A stretch of 37,312 nt of DNA from Chara braunii (lineage: Eukaryota > Streptophyta > Charophyceae > Charales > Characeae): assembly GCA_003427395.1 (NCBI GenBank), contig BFEA01000528.1, forward strand, positions 263,153 to 300,464, written 5' to 3'. Within the stretch, counting starts at the first letter, position 1; the number at the start of each line of letters is the position of its first letter. This document shows positions 1 to 8,973 of the stretch, piece after piece. The notes beneath the pieces were generated by a model. That model was not told where the DNA came from. It was given only the letters and a program-made list of their open reading frames with translations, and did no database searches. The translations under genes and the position numbers were made by a program.

Positions 1-310
1 AAGAAGTTCGTCGGGGCCTTCGTCGTTACCTGCAACAGTAACCTTAGCTGCAGAGCCTTCATCTCCCCATCCTACATAAACCCTACATGATTCTGACAAG
101 AAGAAGAAGAAGAAGAAGAAGAAGAAGAAGAAGAATGGTGCCTTCCTCGTCGGGGCCTTCGTCATAGCAGCAGCAGCAGGACAATCGGGGCCTTCGTCGT
201 AGCAGCAGCAGCTGGACTGTCGGGCCTTCGTCGTAGCAGCAGCAGCAGGACAGTCGATGGTGATGGTGATGGCGACGGACTTGGTGATGGCGACGGACGA
301 CGGCGCAGCA
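1..310. repeat. Triplet and 35-bp tandem repeats
   Basis: An (AAG)n run lies at about 100-134. A 35-bp unit starting TCGGGGCCTTCGTC and carrying (CAG)n occurs at 11, 150, 185 and 220. It is followed by TGG/TGA-type triplets to about 300. Short ORFs here are low-complexity translations, not genes. Confidence 0.85.
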
Positions 311-740
311 GCTGGTCCGCACCAACTCCGATCGTGCTGGGGGGCGAGTGGCAGACCACCCCAGCCAATCGAAGGTTCGAACGGGGGGGAAGGTTGGCGC
401 CAAGATCCGCCGTCTCTGTGGTCATCGATCCACCATGATCGACGACCACAAAGCCGGCGTGAATTGAAAAAAAAAAAAAAAACCAGGTCTAACGGGCCTG
501 ACGCAACGGTTTCTTGGGCCGGTCGGACCCGGTAGGCCTGCAGAAGGCCAATACCATCCAAAAAGGGGTCCGAACCCCCCCGACAGGTGAGTGCGCTGGG
601 GGGGCCTGGCCCCCAACCGGGTGCCCTGCCCAGCCAGGCCGCCCGAGACTTCCCTCGAGCCCCTGCTGGTCACCCGGACAGCAAGGATCCCCATTCAGAA
701 AAAATCCGGCAAAAAAAAAAAAACAATATGCAAAAAAATA
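311..740. other. GC-rich segment between A-runs, no gene
   Basis: A GC-rich block (about 490-700) lies between A-runs at about 467-482 and 710-723. I see no gene. The layout, a GC-rich block beside an A-run, resembles the ends of the MITEs in this window, but no terminal inverted repeats could be defined. Confidence 0.4.
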
Positions 741-1516
741 GACTCAACCAGGGTTGTCGGCGTTAGGAACGAACCGAACACCCGAACGTTCGGCACCCCC
801 TCTCGACGCGTTCGGCCGTTCGGTTGAACGCAAACGCAAAAAAAAAATTAAAAAAAAAAAAAAAAAAATTCAAAATCCAAAATATCAGTAAAAAATATAT
901 GTTACGCAGAAGAGTAAACTAAACAACATTTTCCTCAATGTTACATCCAAATTCTTTACCAAATTTAAAATAAAAATCAAATACTAAAAATAAATAATAA
1001 TAATAAAAATTAGAAAAAATAAAACGAGAATGAAGTTATTGAGTGGGCGAGCACGTTTTTGACACCACCATCTTTGGCAATTTTTCTTTTTTGTTTGGCT
1101 GTGACAAATGCCATGAAAACTTATATATGTGTATCTTACATAATAGAGAATCTATAAATTAATTTTGAAAAAAATAATAATTTTTATCATGCCCCGAAAT
1201 AAAGGCAAAAAATGAAAAGAGAAAAAAAACAAATTAGTGAGTGGGCAAGTAAGTTTTGACACCACCATATTTGAGGATTTTTCAGTTTTGTTTGGCTGAA
1301 CAGAAAGGCTTCAAAATTAAGAGGGAGATGCCTTACATCACAAAGAACTCGCAAAAAACATTCAGAAAGAAATAAAAATATTTAGGTGTCAAAATAATGT
1401 TTTGTGGGGTCCGAACCCCATCAAGTTCGGTCCCCGTACGGGGACCCAAACGCCCGAACGTTCAGGGGTCAGGTTAGGGGTCTCCGTACGTTCAGCCTCG
1501 CAACCCTGGACTCAAC
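741..1516. mobile_element. hAT-like MITE, copy 1, with 8-bp target duplication
   Basis: The element is 749-1508 (760 bp). Its ends are inverted: CAGGGTTG at the left and CAACCCTG at the right. It is flanked by the perfect 8-bp direct repeat GACTCAAC at 741-748 and 1509-1516. An 8-bp duplication and CAGGG-type ends fit the hAT superfamily. There is no transposase ORF, so it is non-autonomous. The ends hold CCGAACGTTCGG-type palindromes followed by an A-run; the interior is AT-rich. A second copy lies near 32096-32848. Confidence 0.85.
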
Positions 1517-2095
1517 CACTTTTGAGAAATTTTGCCAGCCATATGTTGTGATGTCCATACAGTGCACGGCCTAAACCATGCATGGCATATATTAGCCAAC
1601 TGACCCTTTTTCCCTATTAATTGTGGCACGAGGTGAAAGAGAAAGTATCCGACATACGAGACAGTATAGGGAATTCATTAGCATGGTCATGAGGATTTGT
1701 TAGGATGAAATATACGTCCGTATTTTCAGAGAACGCAACAGTCGAAGAACCACAGATCCACGTATATGGATCATCTATGAATGTCATGTATGGCTTCGGT
1801 TCACGACCTCGTAAGCGGGATAGACCGTATATCACCAGATCCGGACGGGTTGTCAGACCTTGTGCTTAAGGGATAACGAAGAGCGTAAGTTAGCCTAGGT
1901 GACCGATACATCGAAAGGGTATACACAACAATCGATGCGCTGTCATCGCTGACACGGCCTTATAAAGTGACAACAATGGACTATTCTCATCGAAAGAAAG
2001 TAGTGATAAGGAAGGAGACATGGAAGTGCGTTCCTAGCAATCAAATACAGAAAAATGTGTGCTGAACTATTCATGTTTTCGAGATTGTTCATTCG
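1517..2095. other. Unique-looking stretch, nothing recognised
   Basis: I see no convincing coding region, RNA gene or repeat. The only ORFs are below 75 codons. Confidence 0.5.
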
Positions 2096-2123
2096 TTTTT
2101 TTTTTTTTTTTTTTTTTTTTTTT
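2096..2123 (+). repeat. Poly-T run next to the retroelement left end
   Basis: A run of 28 T lies 13 bases before similarity to the right terminal repeat begins. It may mark the 5'-truncated edge of the element, or it may be chance. Confidence 0.7.
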
Positions 2124-2132
2124 CTCGAGTGT

Positions 2133-2563
2133 TGTACAACGATTCAACTTGAAATATCAACAACATTTTTAATTTTCGTACTTGAGGTTAATATGGACGA
2201 GTGTCTGCATTAAAAATAGTTCGTTTGTATTTTCGATCTTTGTCATATCATTAATATGTTTGTGAAATGATACAAAAAATAACGGTTTTATTTTGTTTAT
2301 AAAGGCATAACAAATGGGTGTAATGGATCTGTCTCTTATACACATCTAGATGTGTATAAGAGACAGGTGTACAACGATTCAACTTGAAATATCAACAACA
2401 TTTTTAATTTTCGTACTTGAGGTTAATATGGACGAGTGTCTGCATTAAAAATAGTTCGTTTGTATTTTCGATCTTTGTCATATCATTAATATGTTTGTGA
2501 AATGATACAAAAAATAACGGTTTTATTTTGTTTATAAAGGCATAACAAATGGGTGTAATGGAT
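2133..2563. other. Assembly artefact: adapter between duplicate copies
   Basis: A Nextera mosaic end (CTGTCTCTTATACACATCT, 2329-2347) is followed directly by its reverse complement (2348-2366). This is the circularisation junction of a mate-pair library. The 196 bases before it (2133-2328) are repeated after it (2368-2563) with no difference that I can see. The adapter and one copy should be discounted. Confidence 0.95.
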
Positions 2564-3565
2564 ATTGCAAGATTATATTGATCGACATTATTAAAGGGAA
2601 AAAAAAAACAGGGGTGCATCTTATATAACAATGGCGACCATTACTGAAATTGCACTGCCTGCAAGGGGATTGATTATGACAAACGGTGGATCATTTCCAC
2701 CACAAATACGAGTCAATAGTCAGATGTGAACTTCGTGGATGCAAAATGTTTGTAGTTGTCGTCAGATTAACAGAAATTGTTGTGTACAACGTGCGCATCT
2801 ATGAACGACAGGGACAACAGGGAGAAGCGCAAAATTTTGCATACATTTTGTACCCCACAACTGTGCAAGTCCACGAAGAAAAAAAAACAACATTGTTGCG
2901 TGACGGCGGAAGGCTTGCAGGCTGGTCAACTTTCACAACGAAGTTTGAAAGCATGCATGTTCCACCTATTCCCGAATGCATGTTAGATGACTCACATGAT
3001 GCGAGAATGTGGATTCCTATTATAAATGCAGTCAACAGGATGTGTTGATAATAAGAGTGAAAATGTAAGAGTATTTACACGGACATTTGATAAAAGAAAT
3101 ACAATATGTAAAGACATGGTGGCGGATCGATATTGACAAGCATGATGAATCGTATTGCAATATGGATGTAAGATGAATTTTGGATATCTATATATATGTG
3201 GAAAATGTTGTAAAATACATGCAATATGAGACATAAATTTATGTGAATGGAAACCGGAATCTAAAAATATTGCACTTTTATATACCATTTCACAAGAATT
3301 TTCTCACAGTATGAAACGGAAAGTGAGAAGAAGAAAAAAAAAAAACAGTAACGACATATTTGTAGTCATTGTCATTTTGAAAAAACGAACAATTTCGCTT
3401 TCTGTAGATTGACATAAAAAAATACATGAAAATTAGAGAAATTATAATTGAAAAAATTAACAAATTCAAAGACTAATACAGAGACAATGCCGCAATCCAA
3501 ATGGTCAGACAAATAGACAAATGACTGGTGGAAGAGGAATTCGACAAGTCCAAGTTTATGTATGT
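2137..3565 (+). repeat. Left terminal repeat (pLTR-like) of the Penelope-like element
   Basis: This is a direct repeat of 7412-8973. It is about 1.19 kb long once the adapter duplication at 2329-2366 is removed. Similarity starts at CAACGATTCAACTT (right copy CAACGCTTCAACTT) and stops in the first 20 or so codons of the GIY-YIG/RT ORF. Pseudo-LTRs formed by partial tandem copies are known for Penelope-like elements. The left copy lacks the hammerhead-bearing sequence found upstream of the right copy, which suggests 5' truncation. That last point is inference. Confidence 0.8.
2631..3048 (+). pseudogene. Terminal-repeat ORF, left copy (unknown family, frameshifted)
   Basis: I do not recognise the family. 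The reading starts at ATG 2631 (MATITEIALP) and matches the right copy at 7663. A one-base insertion between about 2655 and 2690 then throws it out of frame, and the matching frame resumes near 2686 and runs open to TGA 3046-3048. The full product would be about 139 residues. Visible blocks are YESIVRCELRGCKMFVVV near residues 27-44, then RIYERQGQQGEAQNFAYILY, then RLAGWSTFTTKFESM, then WIPIINAVNRMC at the C-terminus. There is no signal peptide, membrane segment or Cys/His cluster. It lies about 450 bp upstream of the nuclease/RT ORF on the same strand, so it could be an ORF1 of the element. Near-identical blocks in two copies support real coding ancestry. Confidence 0.6.
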
Positions 3566-6234
3566 GTCGTATCGCCGCGGTCCAAATGGTCGGTCAAAGA
3601 TAGTGACTACGGTTGTCTACCTGCTCTCTTCTTCGTGGTGTAGAGCGCAGTACATTGGCTGTTCTATCCGTAGTATCTACTTGAGGTGGGGTGAGTATTT
3701 GCGTACAGTTAAGTCTCATGGTTTGGGGTTAATCCTAAGCTTTACCGATGACTTCGGCATTTTGGTGTGGCCGAGTATGTAGTCTTGCCACTGGTAAATG
3801 GGTGCTCTTCGGTGGCTGCTGCAGAGAAAGTGTTAATCCGTAATTTTTCACCATCATTGAACTCCCGCAAGAGACTTCGCATGCCCCGTCGTACTGCGAA
3901 ACCGGCACGAGCAAAACGGAAGGGTAAGACAGTAATCCAGGGTTGTGCACGGTTGGTCAAATTCCGAGTTGAGAATGAACCTTGGCTTGATAGTTTACTA
4001 GGTATCTTACGATCCGCTTTTTTTCGCAATGAGAAATATGTTAGGATCGAGACTTCATTTGGCTGTCTTTGGGGTGATACTTGGTCTCTGGTCAAACGTT
4101 GTTTTGGATTATCGTATTTCGCATTAGCAACGCCTGCTTCCAGTTACGAGAGCTTAAGGATGCTCTTCAGTTAGGTGGCTTATGGCACATTGGCCGTATC
4201 GTCTTCACACCCGGGGGCAGAGCAATCTGTAAAGGTCATCTACAGTCGCTGCTTAGCCAGCCTTGGCGCCGTAAGCTGTTGAAATTCAAAAGCTTGGACG
4301 TATTGGTTAGATGGTACAGGGCGATCAGGGATTTTTCTGGTAAGGCTACAAGGACTACTTTGAGAGGCGTTCTAGCCAGGGCTATCAAGACTCATGTNGG
4401 ACTAGACGTTCGTNGGAAGGTGGTCNTACGCATGTTATATGACCATAGGCTTAGTACATCTAAGGTACATGCGTTGCTCTTGCNGATCCTTGAGTGCTCG
4501 GGGTTGCACANGGGAGTCAAGGATCTGCTTCGGAAAAAGGTACGCTTCNTATGGAGGAAGAACAAACCAGTTTCCCGCTACCTGTGAAATTTCCACCAGG
4601 NTGTACGCAGTGGTCGTAGTTCGCCTTGTGTTTGCATGCTNNAACCTTCTTGGGATCAGGTTGGTTTGCACGTGAGCACTCGNATTGNCCGGATCCCGGG
4701 GATTCCGTCTTTGCTGCGTAATTCCCNCAATATTCCTAGGTTGTCTCCCCGAGATGGTGTGGCTGAGCTAGGGAAGCAACNGGTGGATNTTGCTNGTTAT
4801 TTCCGTTCTCCTTTTCTTGTTGCTCGACGCGATCTTTTGGCATGCTGGAATTTGTCTTTGACTATGGATGACAATGTTGCCTCCCTTTCTANCTGGTATT
4901 CACGTCTGAGGTCCTTCGTGTGCNTGCCCATCGATCGTAATGTAGCAGACACCTACGTGGTTTGCCCTATGGTTTACANACATTTCCTGTCCANGAGTTT
5001 TAACTGGAATCTGTCATTCACGCCCTCTGTACTGGANGATAGTTTGCTTTTGTCTGAAATGAGGCGTGACTTTGAATCTTCGGGTCTGCAGGTGTTTGGG
5101 AAATGGGACCCAGCTGGCGTCTTCGGTAGTTCTTATGTCTTACCGAAACATAAGGACCTATCGAGATGGCGCCCTATCTCACCTACTTGTGCTGAACCAG
5201 CTAGGGTGGCAAGTGGACGCGTAGTTAGGGCCCTTAATTGCTTACTCTTTGCACTCCCTATTCGATCCTCCTTTAACTTGAAGGCTGTCATGGACTTCGT
5301 ACCAGGGATTCGGGAGTTGGAACAACCATTTTGCCGATTACCCGGGTATCGGGATCTGGTGTCGGCTTCTTTCGACGTTAAGGACATGTTTGTATCACTT
5401 CTGCACATTGAAATCATGGATGCAATACATTGGCTTCTTCGCTTTTTTGAACTGAAGGGGTGTAAGGGGGTAAACGTGGCCCGTAGAGGACGTAAAGCCT
5501 GGATGTCTTACGGGGGTGCACGAGACGAATGTATTATGGTGCCGCTACGTNTGATTCATGAGATGGTGAGTTTTGACCTTCGTTACACTTTCACCTATGC
5601 GGGTGGTGAGNTGTTGCAACAGATAGTGGGTGTCCCCATGGGNAAAGCATCTAGTTGTCCGCTCGCATGTATCCTATGTGCTTTCGCTGAATNGAGGTTC
5701 CTTGGCAGTTTAGGACGTGATAGGTGCCTTGTTGACGGGTTCAGAATCGTCGATGATGTTACTATTTTCATCGCGGNGGTNGGGGAACANGGANCCGCAC
5801 NTGCAGAAGTAATTTTGGAGGATTTCTCACGTTGCTACGGTTCGGTGCTTAGGTTGGTTANAACCGATGANGGCAGCGATCACTNGACATTTGCANGGGT
5901 TGGCGTCTATAAGCATGGGATTTCTTTACGTACGGTACCTATTGTTAAGAACTCCACCTCCATCTNGTCTTCGGGAGAACTTACATTCGGTAGCTTCCAG
6001 AATTTCGAGTCCTATTNTGGTAAAAAAGCTAAAGCTGGTACCATTCTCAGTACTNTACACCGGATGATTAGACTTACCATAGACGGTTGGGNTTTGCGTG
6101 AGTCGATCCTTTCNGTTAAGAGGGAACTCCTCATCCGTAGGTANNCATTGAAAATGTTGGTCTCCATCTTTCATAAATTTGGCGATAAGATCGGGGGTCA
6201 GGTTCAGGAAGTGATGACTACCTGCTTCTGCTAG
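3501..6234 (+). pseudogene. Penelope-like GIY-YIG endonuclease/reverse transcriptase, degenerate
   Basis: The RT copies RNA at a nick made by the nuclease. The start is probably ATG 3501 (MVRQIDK). A TGA at 3522 interrupts it where the right repeat has CGA. The N-terminal GIY-YIG domain shows VVY (3612-3620), ten residues, YIG (3651-3659) and an Arg at 3684. After a frameshift near 3765 come AEKVLIRNF and SPSLN (3821-3862), giving the family Glu and Asn. A second frameshift lies between about 4081 and 4174, and a TGA at 4585. From 4588 one frame is open to TAG 6232. It carries RWRPI (about 5164-5178), motif A FDVKDMF (5371-5391), motif B GVPMG (5629-5643; GGN is still Gly) and motif C VDD (Asp codons 5752-5757). 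Nuclease before RT is the permuted order known from the Chlamys/Naiad clade. There are about 42 single Ns. This copy cannot make an intact protein. Confidence 0.85.
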
Positions 6235-7196
6235 TACACAGCAAATGACCGAGNGTGTGGCAAATGGGGCTTGGNCGTGTTGCCAAGCATGAGCTTTCCT
6301 TTTTTCCTCGACTCCTATCTCGACCCCTCTTGACTCTGTTTTGTGGACACCTATATGCTGACCCCCGTGTCGAATAGAGGTTTTTGATTTAGGTCCCTCG
6401 GGGTGGTTGTTTCAGACTTTGTTTTTTCAGACTTTGTTTTTTCAGACTTCGTTTTTTCAGAGTTTGTGTTGTTCCAACGGATGTTTTTCCCGCGGTAGCT
6501 CTTGCTTAGTACTACTACCGCCGCCAGCCATCGTATAGTCATATAGGCATTGGCTATCGGACCTCCCTGGGACACTTCTGACGTCCGAACCACTACAGTT
6601 GGTTTTGTCCTCCTGCAAAAACGGTTACCGGGTACCCTGTGCCCTGCCGGGTGCCATTACATGACTTACAACGGGTATATACGCCGGGAGCACGACGTGC
6701 TCGTCCTCTTCTATGTGGAGACGGTTGGACGTTGCACGCAACCCCAGGCATAGGCTTCTCGTCCTGCTGGCTCTGCGCCCATCGTTGCGACGTGTGCCAA
6801 CTGACATTGGGTGCTTCATCGTCTGTCGGCCACCTCACCTCTCCGCTGTTGCTGATGAAGGTTGTGTCGGAATTCATCTTCGAACCGAGCGACGTCCCTC
6901 GCACGGCGGATTTTTGTGCCTTCTGTGGGTTTGCCTCGTTGTTGGTTGTGTGTGTTTTGGTTGTGCAGGTTCCCTCCGGAGCCAGGAGATTTGCAATGAC
7001 CTCCTATTACTTGCCTCATCGAGCTGATCGGATCGATATGTGGATCGGACCGTTCGGGTTCACGTGCTATCATCTGCTCTACAGCCTGATTAGGACGGGC
7101 CACGTGCTAGGCTGCTCGTTGAGACGGGTCGGTGTAGGATAAGTATTTAATGGGGCAAGGCACGGGAAAGGCCCCATCGGTTTCATTTTCGGATGC
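6235..7196 (+). other. 3' region of the Penelope-like element
   Basis: This is probably untranslated sequence between the RT stop and the ribozyme. A 15-bp tandem repeat of the type TTTTTTCAGACTTTG (about four units) spans 6409-6468. An open frame to 7142 has no ATG at its start and no recognisable domain, so I do not call it a gene. Two single Ns lie at 6254 and 6275. Confidence 0.6.
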
Positions 7197-7245
7197 TTCC
7201 TCCTGATGAGTCTGATTGCGGCGCAGACGAAACGCGTCGAGGGTT
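7195..7245 (+). ncRNA. Hammerhead ribozyme, type I, short stem III
   Basis: The core is complete: CTGATGA at 7203-7209 and GAAA at 7229-7232. Stem II is five perfect pairs (GTCTG 7210-7214 with CAGAC 7224-7228) around a 9-nt loop. Stem I pairs TCCTC (7198-7202) with GAGGG (7239-7243), one pair being G-U. The cleavage triplet is GTC, cutting between 7238 and 7239. Stem III is the self-complementary ACGCGT (7232-7237), which has no room for a loop in one molecule and so would form between two copies. Minimal type I hammerheads of this kind are known from Penelope-like elements, and this one lies 1 kb downstream of the RT stop. Confidence 0.88.
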
Positions 7246-7662
7246 TGCCGCTTATTTTGTACTCTGTTCTATAGAGTACGGAATTTTGCTCAGTGTGGAT
7301 TTTGTAATCGGTATCCAATTTTGCGTGCGTGACGAAGCGTTCTGGTTGGGTGTATCTCTATCTTCGTCCTCATGCTTTCGCTGTCTTTTGCCGGAGAGTC
7401 TTCTCTTTTTTCAACGCTTCAACTTGAAATATCAACAACATTTTTAATTTTCATACTTGAGGTTAATATGAACGAGTGGCTGCATTGAAAATAGTTCGTT
7501 TATATTTTCGATCCTTGTCATATGTTTGCGAAATATTACAAAAAATAACGGTTTTATTTTGTTTATAAAAACATAGCAAATGTGTGTATTGGATATTGCA
7601 GGATATATGGATCAAGATTATTAAGGGAAAAAAAAAAAAACGTGGGTACATCATATACAACA

Positions 7663-8078
7663 ATGGCGACCATTACTGAAATTGCACTACCTGCAGGTGC
7701 ATTAATTACGACAACCGATAGATCAATTCCATACGAATACGAGTCAATTGTCAGATGTGAACTTCGTGGATGCAAAATGTTTGTAGTTGTCATCAGATTC
7801 ACATAAATTAACGTACACGACGTGCGCATCTATGAAAGACGAGGACAACAGGGAGAAGCACAAAATTTTGCACACATTCTGTAGCCCATAGTTGTGCAAG
7901 TCCACAAGGAAAAAAAAAAACATTGCTGCGTGACGGCAGAAGGCTTGCAGGCTGGTCAACTTTCACAACGGAGTTTGAAAGCATGTTTGTTCCACCTATT
8001 CTCAAATGCATGTTAGATGACTCACATGATGCGAGAATGTGGATTCCTATTATAAATGCAGTCAACAGGATGTGTTGA
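7663..8078 (+). pseudogene. Terminal-repeat ORF, right copy (stop codons)
   Basis: This is the homologue of the ORF at 2631-3048, family unknown. It starts at ATG 7663 (MATITEIALPAGALITTT) and is intact for about 47 codons, including the ESIVRCELRGCKMFVVV block. A TAA at 7804-7806 then stops it where the left copy reads on. Further in-frame stops follow in the middle (for example TAG where the left copy has TAC). The C-terminal block RLAGWST to NAVNRMC and the terminal TGA (8076-8078) are recognisable. Each copy is broken at different places, so both decayed independently from a longer intact ORF. Confidence 0.6.
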
Positions 8079-8393
8079 TAATGGGAGTGAAAATGTAAGA
8101 GTGTTTACACGGACAGTTGATCAAAGAAATACAATATATAAAGGCATGGTGGCGGATCGATATTGACAAGCATGATGAATCGTATTACAATGTGGATGTA
8201 AGATGAGTTTTGAATATCTATGTATATGTGGAAAATGTTGTAAAATACATGCAATATGAGACATAAATTTATGTGAATGAAAACCGAGATCTAAAAATGT
8301 TGCACTTGTATATACTATTTCACAAGAATTTTCTCACAGTATGAAAAGGAAAGTGAAAAGAAAAAAAAAAAAAAAAACAGTAATGGTATATTT

Positions 8394-8776
8394 GTAGCCA
8401 TCTGTGTAGCATCGTGTTCGGGTTCGGTGACCGAACCTGAACGTTCGGGACCAAACGTGAACGAGCGCCGAAATTCTCCAAACGCGAACATAGAAATATT
8501 TAAAAAAAAAAAAAAAAAAAAGTTCTCCAAAAAATATGAAAACAATATATGTCATGTAAAATAATAATATAAACAACTTTTTCCCTTGGACGTATGGTCA
8601 AATTCGTAACCAAACTCGAGTTAAAAATCGAAAACCACAAAAACTTTTTTTTTTTTTTTTTTTTTTTTTAATATGTTCGGCCGAACACGTTCGGGTGGCA
8701 TTCGGCCGAACACCCGAACATGTTCGAACGTTCGAAAAAGCTTCGAACATGTTCGGTGTGCTACACAGGTAGCCAT
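8394..8776. mobile_element. hAT-like MITE inserted in the right terminal repeat
   Basis: The element is 8402-8768 (367 bp). It has perfect 10-bp terminal inverted repeats, CTGTGTAGCA and TGCTACACAG. It is flanked by the 8-bp target duplication GTAGCCAT at 8394-8401 and 8769-8776. The left terminal repeat of the retroelement has the empty site near 3361-3370. The ends carry CCGAAC/GTTCGG palindromes. There is no transposase. Confidence 0.88.
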
Positions 8777-8973
8777 TGCGATTTTGAAAAAACGAAAAAT
8801 TCCGCTTTCTGTAGATTGACATGAAAAAATACATGAAAATTAGATAAATTAGAATTGAAAAAATTAACAAATTCAAAGACTCGTACAGGGATAATCCCGT
8901 GGTCCAAATGGTCAGACAAATAGACAAACGACTGGCGGAAGAGTAATTCAACAGGTCCAAGTTTATGTTTGTC

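Larger units (their letters stand above)
7412..8973 (+). repeat. Right terminal repeat of the Penelope-like element, interrupted
   Basis: This is the direct repeat of 2137-3565, split by a MITE (8402-8768). The two copies differ by scattered substitutions and small indels. Similarity ends at about 8973, roughly 20 codons into the nuclease/RT ORF: ATG 8908 reads MVRQIDKRLAEE and then a TAA. It looks like the start of a second, 3'-truncated tandem copy. Confidence 0.8.

Noticed and set aside
2133-2563. Genuine 196-bp tandem duplication
   Set aside because: The copies flank a synthetic mate-pair adapter, so this is an assembly product.
6550-7142. Open frame after the RT with Cys-rich text
   Set aside because: No ATG at the start, overlapping frames on both strands and no recognisable domain; the position suits the 3' region of the element.
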